Shown one piece after another: positions 27,111-35,141 of a stretch of DNA of 64,000 nucleotides (within the stretch, counting starts at the first letter, position 1; every line of letters starts with the position of its first letter). The position numbers and the translations under genes were made by a program. The notes below the pieces were generated by a model. The model was not told where the DNA came from. It searched no databases and saw only the letters and a list, made by a program, of their open reading frames with translations. Source of the stretch: Alphaproteobacteria bacterium (GTDB taxonomy: Bacteria > Pseudomonadota > Alphaproteobacteria > Rhizobiales > GCA-2746425); assembly GCA_024743215.1 (NCBI GenBank), contig JANSWZ010000006.1, positions 159,627 through 223,626 on the forward strand, written 5' to 3'.

Positions 27111-27872
27111 CTAGAAAGCCACCGAAACAAACAGATAAAGAGAAGCCGCAACACACAGCACTCCGATCAACGCGGAAAATACAAAAGGGTGTTTCAACCA
27201 CTTTTCCAGGGCGACAAGGGCTGCAAGAATGCCCATCCAGTAAATGTTCATGACGCCGAATACCAACATCAGCAACATCAGCACGGCGGAGGAGCCAAGA
27301 CATTGCAGGCCATAGAAAAGCCCATCGCCAAAAGCCCGGTTTGAAGCGGAAAATCTGAGACAGGCTGTCAGGTATCGGGTTTTCCACGGCGATAGCTGAT
27401 AGAGACCCACAAGACCCAACAGGCAGGCGTTCAGGATGCCGCTGGTGCTCCACATCATCGTCTCATGCAGCAAATCACTGGACACCAGATACAGTTGAAT
27501 CACAGCAGCGGCGGCGGAAAACAAAAGCCAAATTCCGGCGTAACCCATCCAGAAAGCAACAATCCTGGAATCCGCTGAACGCGACCGCCCTGCCTCCAGG
27601 GGCAAGTGCTTCATCGTGCCTGGCATCATCATGGCCATCATCATGACCCACCACATCACCAGATAGGCGAGAAAACCGGAAGGCATCATGGTCATATTCG
27701 GTTGGGGCGTGATAGCCGGAAAGCTCAGTGTCGACATGGACCAAATGCTCATACCCATTCCAGCGCCCGACAACAGAAATGACCAGAATGCCAGAACCGT
27801 GAAAATGGAAGCCGCCCCCGCGAGGGGAGCGGCACGCAGCAGCGGGCGCAAGCCAGATTCAATAGCTGTCAT
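27111..27872 (-). CDS. DUF2182 family integral membrane protein
   Basis: A 253-aa membrane protein with about six hydrophobic segments. The Met-rich stretch WWVMMMAMMMPGTM (about 75-88) is the hallmark of DUF2182, a predicted metal-binding membrane family often found with DUF1326 proteins. Trp and Met residues on the predicted helix faces suggest copper or another soft metal. ATG 27872 overlaps the 3' end of the DUF899 gene by 14 bp, so it is downstream in the same operon. Function is not established. Confidence 0.82.
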   Translation of the reverse strand: MTAIESGLRPLLRAAPLAGAASIFTVLAFWSFLLSGAGMGMSIWSMSTLSFPAITPQPNMTMMPSGFLAYLVMWWVMMMAMMMPGTMKHLPLEAGRSRSADSRIVAFWMGYAGIWLLFSAAAAVIQLYLVSSDLLHETMMWSTSGILNACLLGLVGLYQLSPWKTRYLTACLRFSASNRAFGDGLFYGLQCLGSSAVLMLLMLVFGVMNIYWMGILAALVALEKWLKHPFVFSALIGVLCVAASLYLFVSVAF

Positions 27873-28566
27873 GGTGCCTGACCCACGCCATTGGATTGCC
27901 TTCGGCGGGTTCACCACGCCCTTTCGGAACCATGTCGATGTAACTATAGGCTGCGTTTGTAGCATCCAGACCCCGTCCATAGGTGGAGTAGGTGTGGTAA
28001 ACTGTGCCATCCGCATCCCTGGCAAACACGCTGGTTCCATGCGCCTCATCCATTGGATAAAAAGTGTCTTCCTTGAAATTATAGGTCACCGGGTCTTCCG
28101 GCTTATGCAACGAACCAAAACTCACATCGAAGTCCGCGTTGAAGTCGTTTTCAAAAGAAGACACCCAGTCAAATGACCAGCCCATGCGTTTCTTGAATGA
28201 CAACAGCTTGGACATGGGAGCGCGTGATACCGCGGCAAAGGCAATATCACGGTCATTCAGATGAGGTTGCAACCCGTTGAAGCTGTCAGCCCAGAACGAG
28301 CAACTTACGCAACCTGCGTCCCACTCTGGCCCAAACATGAAATGATAGACAATGAGTTGAGTTCTTTCGCCAAAGAGTTCCGCCAGGGAACGGGTCGTTC
28401 CGTCTTCGCATTGGAATACATAGTCCTTTTCAATCTTGACCCATGGCAGAGCGCGACGTGCCGCGCTCAGAACATCCTTCTGCCTTGTATGTTTTTTCTC
28501 TTGCTCAAGCAGGTCCAGTCTGGCTTTTAGCCAGGTGTCACGAGTTGCGGTTTTTATCGCGGTCAT
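27859..28566 (-). CDS. DUF899 family thioredoxin-like protein
   Basis: A 235-aa protein of DUF899, a thioredoxin/peroxiredoxin-like fold. Seen: LIVYHFMFGPEWDAGCVSCSFWADSFNG with a C-x-x-C-like pair (C-V-S-C), and DIAFAAVSRAPMSKLLSFKKRMGWSFDWVSS. The family is linked to oxidative-stress or dithiol chemistry but has no fixed reaction. AAAGGAAAG precedes ATG 28566. It is followed by DUF2182 with an overlap and preceded, 38 bp away on the same strand, by the SDR gene, so SDR - DUF899 - DUF2182 form one operon. Confidence 0.85.
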   Translation of the reverse strand: MTAIKTATRDTWLKARLDLLEQEKKHTRQKDVLSAARRALPWVKIEKDYVFQCEDGTTRSLAELFGERTQLIVYHFMFGPEWDAGCVSCSFWADSFNGLQPHLNDRDIAFAAVSRAPMSKLLSFKKRMGWSFDWVSSFENDFNADFDVSFGSLHKPEDPVTYNFKEDTFYPMDEAHGTSVFARDADGTVYHTYSTYGRGLDATNAAYSYIDMVPKGRGEPAEGNPMAWVRHHDSY

Positions 28567-28604
28567 CGTCTTTCCTTTCATTGTGGAAATTAAAAAGTTT
28601 TGGA

Positions 28605-29354
28605 TTAAAGGCTGCTCCAGCCACCATCGAGAGTCATGGTTTCGCCCGTCATGTAGGACGCACCATCGGTTGCCAAAAAGAGAACTGCATTTGCGATTTC
28701 GTCGGCCTGTCCGATCCGTCCCATGGGAATGGTGAAGACCAACTGCCCCATCAGCCCCTCAAGCTGTTCATCACTCATCCCCAATTTGCTCATACTTGGG
28801 GTATCAATCGGACCTGGAGCCACCGCATTGACACGAATGCCCCTGGGCAGAAGCTCTGCCGCACATGTCCGCGTAAGCGAAACAAGCGCCGCTTTGGTGG
28901 CTGAATATGCACTGGTTGTGGGCACGCCCATGCCTGCCAGATTGGAGGCATTTATGACAATCGTTGCGCCCTCGGACAGCACGGGTATCAATTTTTGGAG
29001 GGTGAAAAACGGGCCCTTCAAATTGGTCCGGTACAGAACGTCGAATTGATCTTCCGTCACGGATACAATCGGCGCTGGCAGCGTGACACCGGCATTTAGG
29101 AAAACCGTGTCCAGGGTGGAAAAATGCCCGGTGAGTTCTTGCACCATCGCATCGAGCTGGCGCAAATCTGTCTGATCTGTGCTCAACATCAGCACATCTT
29201 CCCCAAGCGCCTTGCCGGCTTGGGCAAGGCGCTCTGTATTTTGCCCCGTAATTGCCAGCCGCGCACCAGCCCTCAGATATGCTTTGGCTGTCGCAAAGCC
29301 GATGCCGGTTGTCCCACCGGTTATCAGTGCAGTTTTGTTGTTCAGCTTTCCCAT
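28605..29354 (-). CDS. Short-chain dehydrogenase/reductase
   Basis: A 249-aa classical SDR. NAD(P)-binding motif TGGTTGIG (residues about 12-19), structural NAG in FLNAGV, catalytic Ser in VINASN and the YSATK catalytic Tyr/Lys. PGPIDTP and the C-terminal GETMTLDGGWSSL are usual. Substrate unknown; such enzymes are often induced with HxlR-type regulators to reduce reactive carbonyls or quinones. ATG 29354 was chosen at the start of the Rossmann fold. It diverges from the GST gene over a promoter region carrying the second HxlR-like element. Confidence 0.9.
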   Translation of the reverse strand: MGKLNNKTALITGGTTGIGFATAKAYLRAGARLAITGQNTERLAQAGKALGEDVLMLSTDQTDLRQLDAMVQELTGHFSTLDTVFLNAGVTLPAPIVSVTEDQFDVLYRTNLKGPFFTLQKLIPVLSEGATIVINASNLAGMGVPTTSAYSATKAALVSLTRTCAAELLPRGIRVNAVAPGPIDTPSMSKLGMSDEQLEGLMGQLVFTIPMGRIGQADEIANAVLFLATDGASYMTGETMTLDGGWSSL

Positions 29355-29418
29355 ATACAGGCTCCATCCACCTCTGATTTCAACATTTGAGACGGAGTTA
29401 GCGCTGTTGGTATGCTTC

Positions 29419-29462
29419 TGCAAGAAGGCAGAATTTTCGGATATAGTACCAAAAATAATACT
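29419..29462 (+). promoter_or_regulatory. Promoter/operator element, copy 2 (GST/SDR intergenic region)
   Basis: Reverse-complement copy of the element at 25955-25998, identical at 37 of 44 positions. It contains TGCAAGAAGGCAG (29419-29431), 13 bp, AGTA-N10-TACT (29445-29462). Read on + it gives a -35-like TGCAAG and a -10 TATAGT toward the GST gene. A third copy of the TGCAAGAAGGCAG part only, inverted, lies at 29512-29526 and could serve the SDR side. Confidence 0.65.
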
Positions 29463-29573
29463 GACAAAAACGTTTAGGGGTTAGTCTGAAATTCCGTGTC
29501 CGGTTTCAATTTTCTGCCTTCTTGCAAAGGCTTACATGGCCATTAGCTCTTCTGGAAAACACAGGAGAACAGT

Positions 29574-30263
29574 ATGACACTTACCCTTTCAACCATCAGC
29601 GGATCACCGCGGGGATGGCGCGTTTTGCTGGGTATGGCGTTCAAGGGACTGACGCCCGAGATCAATGCGCTGCAGCTGTCAACGAAAGAACACAAGACAG
29701 AGCCCTTCCTCACTCTCAATCCGCGCGGCACCGTTCCGGTATTGGAACACGACACCATTGTGTTACGGGATTCAGTCGCAATTCTCGCTTGGCTTGACCG
29801 GAAGTTCCCGGAAACACCCATCTTTGGAAAAACCCACGAAGAGGCCGCCCAAATATGGCAGACGGCCATGGAATGCAGACAATATCTGCGTAGTGCGAAT
29901 GCAGATTTTCTATCGCCGATTTTCTTCGGCGGCGCCTCTCTTGAGGACAAGGGCACATCTGCCTGGATTACGCTGAAAACAACCGCCGAGGTGATGCAAA
30001 AGGAAATGCGGTTTCTCAATGACCTATTGGACGATGGACGCCCGTTTCTATGCGGGGCGGCACCATCGGCAGCGGACGCTCTGGCTTGGCCAGAAGTCAG
30101 ATTGGTACAGCGTGCGTCCGAAACCAGTCCAGAGTTGATGGCTGAGTTGGGCTTTGCGGAATTGGCCCAAGTGCTTGGCCATCTCGAAGATTGGAAAACA
30201 AACATTTTCGAGCTGCCAGGAGTACGGGCAACGATGCCGGATCACTGGAACAGGTCGGATTGA
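29574..30263 (+). CDS. Glutathione S-transferase family protein
   Basis: A 229-aa GST: N-terminal thioredoxin-like domain with GSPRGWRVLLGMAFKG and the glutathione-binding NPRGTVPVLEHD plus LRDSVAILAWLDRKFP (cis-Pro and the Asp/Ser pair), followed by the all-helical C-terminal domain with FLCGAAPSAADALAWP. The N-terminal catalytic Ser is plausibly Ser9 or Ser11. It probably conjugates glutathione to electrophiles. It diverges from the SDR gene. Maleylacetoacetate isomerase is another GST-fold possibility, but the SSCRVRI motif of that enzyme is missing. Confidence 0.88.
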   Translation: MTLTLSTISGSPRGWRVLLGMAFKGLTPEINALQLSTKEHKTEPFLTLNPRGTVPVLEHDTIVLRDSVAILAWLDRKFPETPIFGKTHEEAAQIWQTAMECRQYLRSANADFLSPIFFGGASLEDKGTSAWITLKTTAEVMQKEMRFLNDLLDDGRPFLCGAAPSAADALAWPEVRLVQRASETSPELMAELGFAELAQVLGHLEDWKTNIFELPGVRATMPDHWNRSD

Positions 30264-30279
30264 GTATTCACCTGAATTT

Positions 30280-30458
30280 GCATGGGAATGTACCATCAAC
30301 CTTGGAACCTGCAGCAATTCACGCATTGAAGGCTCCAGTTCAGAATTGCTGCGCATGACATCATTGGCAAACAGGAGAAGGCGTCCAAACCGTTCCGGTT
30401 GCGAAAAGAGGATATCGCCGATGCTCACATCAGGTCCGGCTTTCAGGAATTCAGTCAT
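30280..30458 (-). pseudogene. Truncated carboxymuconolactone decarboxylase/peroxidase-like remnant
   Basis: About 60 codons on the minus strand from ATG 30458. FGRLLLFANDVMRSNSEL and MRELLQV resemble the first helices of the AhpD-like peroxidase-related family, where the next segment would carry the C-x-x-C active site. Here that segment is absent and the frame runs on into sequence antisense to the GST gene. It is probably a broken gene. The remaining sequence up to 30711 shows no other gene. Confidence 0.35.
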
Positions 30459-30711
30459 ATCATCGCTCCAGCTGTTAAATTTGCGGGAGCACCTTTCTCC
30501 CACGCCAACACAAAAGTGAGAAACCTATAAGTTATTGAAAGAAGGACATAATATATGAATAAGCATCAAGGTCTGTACTGTGGTTGATGCGATCATTCGG
30601 TTTCGATGGAGTCAGAAATCTGGACCAAAACCACCCTCGCGGTTGCGGCTTGCTTTGCCCAGACATAGTTAGAGTTTATGAGCTTTCTGAACGCGCAATC
30701 AGGAGACACTT
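30459..30711. other. Intergenic region without recognisable gene
   Basis: Between the remnant and the DUF2867 gene. Short frames on both strands have no ribosome-binding site or family resemblance. The right end contains AGGAGACAC, which serves the TTG start at 30712. I see no palindrome or repeat of note. Confidence 0.4.
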
Positions 30712-31182
30712 TTGCCCCGTCACAAACCACAAGTCACAGCATCCGAGCTACCCGCCGACAGCCATCTGCATGACCGTGTTGCACCACCGGATTTTCTGGA
30801 TTGTTATTCGGTTTCGTCTGATGCCACACCGCGCCGCGCCGCCGAAATCATTACCGATTTTCCAGGTTGGGCACGGTTTCTTCTGCTCATTCGCCGCGCG
30901 GTAACCGCGCCCTTCGGTCTGTCAAATGATGGGCCCGACGCGCCTGACAAGCTGGGGCCGTTTCCAGTTGAGTTGGAAACCACGTCCGAAATCATCGCCG
31001 GATTCAACGACAGACATCTGGACTTCCGGGTTTCAGTTTTCGCGCACAATGATCGGGTATCGCTGGCCACATGGGTTCATCCGCACAATATTGGCGGCCG
31101 CCTTTATCTGAAAGCCATTTTGCCGTTTCACATTCTCATAGCCCGAAATGCCCTGCGCAGGGTGGCCGCGCAGCAGCGTTAA
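30712..31182 (+). CDS. DUF2867 family protein
   Basis: A 156-aa soluble protein starting at TTG 30712 with AGGAG 5 nt upstream. FLDCYSV, PGWARFLLLIRRAVTAPFGL and the C-terminal HNIGGRLYLKAILPFHILIARNALRRV match DUF2867, a family related to the START/SRPBCC-like lipid-binding fold and often fused to SDR domains. Function unknown. It converges on the methyltransferase gene with about 20 bp between the stops. Confidence 0.82.
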   Translation: MPRHKPQVTASELPADSHLHDRVAPPDFLDCYSVSSDATPRRAAEIITDFPGWARFLLLIRRAVTAPFGLSNDGPDAPDKLGPFPVELETTSEIIAGFNDRHLDFRVSVFAHNDRVSLATWVHPHNIGGRLYLKAILPFHILIARNALRRVAAQQR

Positions 31183-31201
31183 ATGAGGAGCCTTGAACAG
31201 T

Positions 31202-31834
31202 CTAAAGCCGCTCAAGTGCAATGATTGTATCACTCACACTGGCCTTTTGCCCCTCAGGGCCGATGCTCTCACGATCGACTTTGCCGACAAACAGTTTGAC
31301 CCAGTCAGAAGCTGGAAGATCAAGCTCGGCCAGACTGTCTTTGGCAGCGGCCAACGGCTGACTGCGAACTTTCCATTGCCATGGCGCAAAAGAGCCGTGA
31401 CCGACAATGAGCAGAAGTCCACCGGGGCGCAGCGCCTTTGCAGCACGCTGAAGAACCTGTGCGCGCGGGAATGCCAGCGGCGTGTGCAAAAACATCGCCG
31501 TCACCAGATCGCAGGCCAGCTCAGGAAAGGATTTTGACAAATCATGAACCTGAAAATCAATGCAATCCGCAACACCATTACGCTCTGCATTGGCTCTTGC
31601 GTAATCAAGCGCAGTCGGGGAGATATCGACAGCCGTCACATGCCAGCCTCGCCTCGCCAACCATACCGCGTCATCGCCCTTTGCACAGCCCAGATCAAGA
31701 GCCACACCCGGGGTTCTCTTTGCGACATAGTGCTCCAGCATTGCTGAAGGACGACCCTTGGTGTCTGGTGAGGCATTCTTGTACAGCTCTTCCCAGAACT
31801 CATGTGCCGGTTGATTGATATCAGGCATTCCCAT
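31202..31834 (-). CDS. Class I SAM-dependent methyltransferase
   Basis: A 210-aa methyltransferase. Motif I VALDLGCAKGDDAVWLA (about 43-59), the acidic end of strand 2 in VTAVDISPTALDYA, motif post I VHDLSKSF and motif IV region VTAMFLHTP. The layout (FWEELY start, TehB-like order) is similar to small-molecule thiopurine or tellurite methyltransferases. Substrate unknown. It is divergent from the Rrf2 regulator over 143 bp with repeated TGTCACAT sites, so it is probably its target. Confidence 0.87.
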   Translation of the reverse strand: MGMPDINQPAHEFWEELYKNASPDTKGRPSAMLEHYVAKRTPGVALDLGCAKGDDAVWLARRGWHVTAVDISPTALDYARANAERNGVADCIDFQVHDLSKSFPELACDLVTAMFLHTPLAFPRAQVLQRAAKALRPGGLLLIVGHGSFAPWQWKVRSQPLAAAKDSLAELDLPASDWVKLFVGKVDRESIGPEGQKASVSDTIIALERL

Positions 31835-31887
31835 GCTGCATCCTTTCGAGAATTCAAGATAGTTTCAAAGCAATTCGCAACATCATA

Positions 31888-31937
31888 TGTCACATGAAAT
31901 TTGCGGCGTCAATATCATGTGCTTTTTATTGTCACAT
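31888..31937. promoter_or_regulatory. Repeated TGTCACAT sites in the divergent Rrf2/methyltransferase promoter
   Basis: TGTCACAT occurs at 31888-31895 and 31930-31937, exactly 42 bp (four helical turns) apart. Between them CACATGA (31891-31897) and TCATGTG (31915-31921) also form an inverted repeat. This is a likely binding region for the adjacent Rrf2 protein; inferred from position. Confidence 0.5.
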
Positions 31938-31977
31938 AAACAAATCTGCGCTAAGGTGAATTCAAAAGGAGAGTGTT

Positions 31978-32460
31978 TTGCGAACAGACAGCAGGCTGCC
32001 ACGCGTGCTTCACGTATTGCTGCACCTGGATCAGATAGCAGACCCGGTTACGTCCGATATGATCGGCAGAATGCTGGGTATGAACCCGTCTCTGGTCAGG
32101 CGCACCATGGCGGGATTACGAGAAGCCGGGTTCGTGGGTTCAACAAAAGGTCATGGCGGCGGCTGGTACCTGGCAAAACCTCTTGCCGAGATCACGCTTG
32201 CACAAGTTTATAGTGCCCTTGGCTCACCCACGCTGTTTGCCGTCGGCCAGTCCGATGATGCGCCAAAATGTCTCCTGGAGAAAGCGGCCAACGCGGCAAC
32301 CGAAAATGCACTTCTGTCAGCACGCACAGCGTTTGATACCGCGTTGACCAAAGTGACTGTTGCAGATCTGGTAAGTGGATCGCTTGATGAAATCAATCAG
32401 GTTCAAGCTGCTCGAAATCTGGAAATGGGGTCAGATCCAGTCAAGGAGAGCAACCTTTAG
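31978..32460 (+). CDS. Rrf2-family transcriptional regulator
   Basis: A 160-aa winged-helix regulator of the Rrf2 family (start TTG 31978, AAGGAGAG upstream). LPRVLHVLLHLDQIADPVTSDMIGRMLGMNPSLVRRTMAGLREAGFVGSTKGHGGGWYLAKP-type sequence is the DNA-binding domain. The three-cysteine iron-sulfur ligand set of IscR/NsrR is missing: only one Cys (in APKCLLEKA) is present, so it is probably not an Fe-S sensor. It is divergent from the methyltransferase gene. Confidence 0.88.
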   Translation: MRTDSRLPRVLHVLLHLDQIADPVTSDMIGRMLGMNPSLVRRTMAGLREAGFVGSTKGHGGGWYLAKPLAEITLAQVYSALGSPTLFAVGQSDDAPKCLLEKAANAATENALLSARTAFDTALTKVTVADLVSGSLDEINQVQAARNLEMGSDPVKESNL

Positions 32461-33434
32461 TCAGCCGTAACACCGCTTGGCACATTTGCAGTGTCACTGA
32501 TAAAGCCAGTCGCTGCACGAATGGTGGCAGCGGCGTAAAGAATGCGTCTGTGCCCCAGCCCCGGCAAAGGCAACAATGAGACAGTCTCATTTGCGTCCGC
32601 CATGAACTCTGCACCAGAAAACGGTACTTCCTTGTCATCTGGCGCATGTAGAAGCAGGGTTGGCACTGCGGATTGCTGCAACATGTTCGCACTTTCAAAC
32701 TCGGCCAGCGCGCGGCCGGCCAAAGGCCTCACAAGATCATCGAAAAGCTTCTGGGTGCGTCCGTTAAGGCCAATTGCACGACCAAACCCGTGAAAAATCC
32801 ATTGCATGGAATGGGGGGCTGCGATGAGGACAAGCCGCTGCAATGGCACTTTTGCGAAGGACGGAATGAAACCGGAGGCCAGGACACAGGCCACAGCGCT
32901 GCCAAATGAGTGAGAAATGATGCCGTGCCACGGCCCTGTTTGCTGATGCAATTCGCTCAGGGCATTGACGGCTTTCGGCAAATGTAACTGGCGCGCAGAA
33001 GACCCGCCATGGGCGGGCAGGTCCGCCGCCAGCACGCGAAAATTCTTCGCCAGCAGCGGGCCGACAAAGCCCAGCATGAATGCCGATTTTCCTGTCCAGC
33101 CATGCAGCAGAACCACCGTTTTCGTGTCCGCTGTCACTGTCTCAGGTTCAAACACATAATAGCGAAGTGTCTCATCCTTCGGCGCGTCGTGCGTTTGATC
33201 ATGTCCCGCATCATCAAAATACGGCCCCTTGCGATAGGCAACATCCATCGCGCGCGCAGCAGAAAGCCTCTGCTCCGCCCGTTGCGTCATGGCTGTTTCC
33301 TTTTGTGACAGGGAACGGCTTCGGGTTGGGGTGCAAAACAGTTTGAAGGTTGTTTTGGCTGTCAGCGTTGGTGCCAGAATATTCCCAATCCAGACAGCAG
33401 TTTGAAACGCTTTCAGGCCCAAGGACTTCACCAT
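32457..33434 (-). CDS. Alpha/beta hydrolase
   Basis: A 325-aa alpha/beta-hydrolase-fold protein. Oxyanion HGWTGKS (about 110-116), nucleophile Ser in SHSFGS (G-x-S-x-G variant with Ser in place of the first Gly), acid Asp in LLHAPDDKEVPF and His in LPGLGHRRIL. The N-terminal 45 residues are hydrophobic/basic and may form a membrane anchor. Substrate unknown. It is divergent from a MarR gene with a perfect 16-bp palindrome in between. Confidence 0.85.
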   Translation of the reverse strand: MVKSLGLKAFQTAVWIGNILAPTLTAKTTFKLFCTPTRSRSLSQKETAMTQRAEQRLSAARAMDVAYRKGPYFDDAGHDQTHDAPKDETLRYYVFEPETVTADTKTVVLLHGWTGKSAFMLGFVGPLLAKNFRVLAADLPAHGGSSARQLHLPKAVNALSELHQQTGPWHGIISHSFGSAVACVLASGFIPSFAKVPLQRLVLIAAPHSMQWIFHGFGRAIGLNGRTQKLFDDLVRPLAGRALAEFESANMLQQSAVPTLLLHAPDDKEVPFSGAEFMADANETVSLLPLPGLGHRRILYAAATIRAATGFISDTANVPSGVTAD

Positions 33435-33476
33435 GTGTCACATTCCTGCTTAAACGGGTTCGGAAGGGACAGATAA

Positions 33477-33492
33477 TGTTCAATATTGAACA
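33477..33492. promoter_or_regulatory. Perfect 16-bp palindrome, probable MarR operator
   Basis: TGTTCAATATTGAACA is perfectly palindromic. It lies in the 138-bp gap between the divergent alpha/beta hydrolase (start 33434) and MarR (start 33573) genes, where an autoregulating MarR protein would bind. Confidence 0.6.
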
Positions 33493-33572
33493 AAGTCAAG
33501 TCACCACCGATGGGTTTATGCGGTTGATGCGATCAATTTGGCATAGGATTGTGGACGTATCTGGGAGAAATT

Positions 33573-34049
33573 ATGGAACAGGACAGTCAGGACGCAGAAT
33601 TGGTCTGGAACCATCCACGCTTTCAAAACTGGATCGAAGTGCCGAAAGCCTATCAAATAGCCCGGCGGCTTCTATCGGAGGGTCTGGCCACCATTGATCT
33701 GGATTTACCGCGTTACGATGTCCTGGCCACCATTCTGCGATTTCCCGGTCTTACCCAGCAGGAATTGGCAGACAAATTGCTGGTCGGGCGATCCAACCTG
33801 TCCATGCTTCTGCCCGATATGGAAAAGAAGGAATTTCTGAAGCGCCGAGAAGATGATTCAGACCGACGCCTGAAACGTCTCTTCCTCACAGATGCTGGCG
33901 AGGAACTGGCACGTTCGGGACTTCGTGTTCACGTCAAGCTGGTGGACCACATGATGGCGCCCTCCAGCGAGGCGGAATGTAAAGCTCTGGGTGACCAGAT
34001 GCGGAAAATCCGCAAGCACATGCTGGAAGCACCATCACCTAATTGGTAA
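33573..34049 (+). CDS. MarR-family transcriptional regulator
   Basis: A 158-aa MarR protein. The winged helix reads LTQQELADKLLVGRSNLSMLLPDMEKKEFLKRREDDSDRRLKRLFLT, with the conserved DSDRR wing. ATG 33573 follows GGGAGAAATT; the ORF can extend upstream, but without a ribosome-binding site. It is divergent from the hydrolase gene, which is its likely target together with itself. Confidence 0.88.
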   Translation: MEQDSQDAELVWNHPRFQNWIEVPKAYQIARRLLSEGLATIDLDLPRYDVLATILRFPGLTQQELADKLLVGRSNLSMLLPDMEKKEFLKRREDDSDRRLKRLFLTDAGEELARSGLRVHVKLVDHMMAPSSEAECKALGDQMRKIRKHMLEAPSPNW

Positions 34050-34107
34050 ACGAACCCATGCTGACACCAGCATTTGCCAGCATTTGGTTGCAGACGCGAG
34101 AAATCAA

Positions 34108-34599
34108 TCAAGCAATGCCGAATTTGGCGCGCAGCAGCCTCAGGTCATGGTGATCTTTGTCCCGGAGTTCATGGCCCTGCTTGTTGGCAATCTGTGATGT
34201 CGCGGACATACATTTCACGGGAACACCATTGATCAATCCCTGCCCTGAAAAAGCTTCGGCAGGATAGGCATCACCATTTTCTGGTGGGCCATAAATGCCA
34301 TTGCCAACGCCGTCAAATACCACCACATGGAAATCGACTTCCTGTCCATTTCTATCACCCAGAACGAAATTCCAGGCGCGTGTGTCAGGACGTGGAACAG
34401 GAACAAATCCATCCTTTTCCAGCATGTTTACAACCCTTTGCAGGTCCTTTTCCGCCACCACAATGTCAAGATCATCATGCGGACGGGACTGCACTCCCAG
34501 CAAAGCATCCACGCCCCAGCCACCATCGAGCCAAACCTCAACGCCAAGCGCGGACAGTTTGCGAATAAATCCGTTGATGAAAGCCGCTGAAGTAACCAT
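34108..34599 (-). CDS. Nucleotidyltransferase-fold protein (aminoglycoside/lincosamide adenylyltransferase-like)
   Basis: About 163 aa. VWLDGGWGVDALLG, then SRPHDDLDIVV (the D-x-D of a nucleotidyltransferase catalytic site) matches the ANT(2'')/LinB-like superfamily, whose members adenylylate aminoglycosides or lincosamides. Many chromosomal relatives have no antibiotic activity, so resistance should not be assumed. C-terminal DKHHDLRLL carries the conserved Lys/His. ATG 34599 lacks a clear ribosome-binding site; the longer frame to 34758 has atypical sequence. Confidence 0.72.
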   Translation of the reverse strand: MVTSAAFINGFIRKLSALGVEVWLDGGWGVDALLGVQSRPHDDLDIVVAEKDLQRVVNMLEKDGFVPVPRPDTRAWNFVLGDRNGQEVDFHVVVFDGVGNGIYGPPENGDAYPAEAFSGQGLINGVPVKCMSATSQIANKQGHELRDKDHHDLRLLRAKFGIA

Positions 34600-34775
34600 T
34601 ACGTTGCTGTTGGGTTTGATGGACGTCAATATAATAAGATCAGGAAACACTGTCAGAAACTGCCAAAAAAGCCAATCGACACCGATTCCAGATAGGCCTG
34701 ACGCAGTCCGAGAACAACAGACCGTTCTGCTATGATCGCGCCACCACCACAATGGCAACGGCGCAATCTGGCATC

Positions 34776-35141
34776 TTAGGATTTCTGTCGCACAACCATC
34801 AATTCAATGCGCTTCAGCTCCCTGATAATGCGGTCAGCCTGCATTTGCGGCATCAGGCTGAGCTTGAGTTGGATCGCCATCAAAGCCAGCGTTGCCGCCG
34901 ACAGGCCCCACTTCAGAGCGGGCAGGGTTTCGGCGGCCCCGAAAAATTGAAATCCGCACCAGACTGCCGCAACAAACATGGCTGTCTGCACAATCATCAA
35001 CACCCAGGTCACCCAGCCCAATTTGCCGGAGAACTGTTTCAGTCCAAGTGCGAAATACCCCAGTTCTTCGGTCTGATGCAGGATGTCACGATCCTGCTCC
35101 TGAAGGGCTTCTTCAATCAGTCTGTCCAATTTATTCATCAC
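34776..35141 (-). CDS. Two-helix membrane protein downstream of ECF sigma (DUF6768-like)
   Basis: A 121-aa protein with an amphipathic N-terminal third (MNKLDRLIEEALQEQDRDILHQTEELGYF), two membrane helices (about 42-66 and 78-97), and a basic C-terminus. It overlaps the sigma-factor gene by 11 bp. This is the position and topology of a small membrane anti-sigma factor, although the zinc-finger motif of the common ZAS type is missing. The family resemblance to DUF6768 is from memory. Confidence 0.7.
   Translation of the reverse strand: MMNKLDRLIEEALQEQDRDILHQTEELGYFALGLKQFSGKLGWVTWVLMIVQTAMFVAAVWCGFQFFGAAETLPALKWGLSAATLALMAIQLKLSLMPQMQADRIIRELKRIELMVVRQKS

Noticed and set aside
29574..30263. 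GST as maleylacetoacetate isomerase completing the tyrosine pathway
   Set aside because: The SSCxxR-type motif of MaiA is absent and the gene is 15 kb from the pathway, under an HxlR-like promoter.
34108..34599. Antibiotic-resistance adenylyltransferase
   Set aside because: Only the nucleotidyltransferase fold and D-x-D are supported; many chromosomal relatives have other or no known functions.
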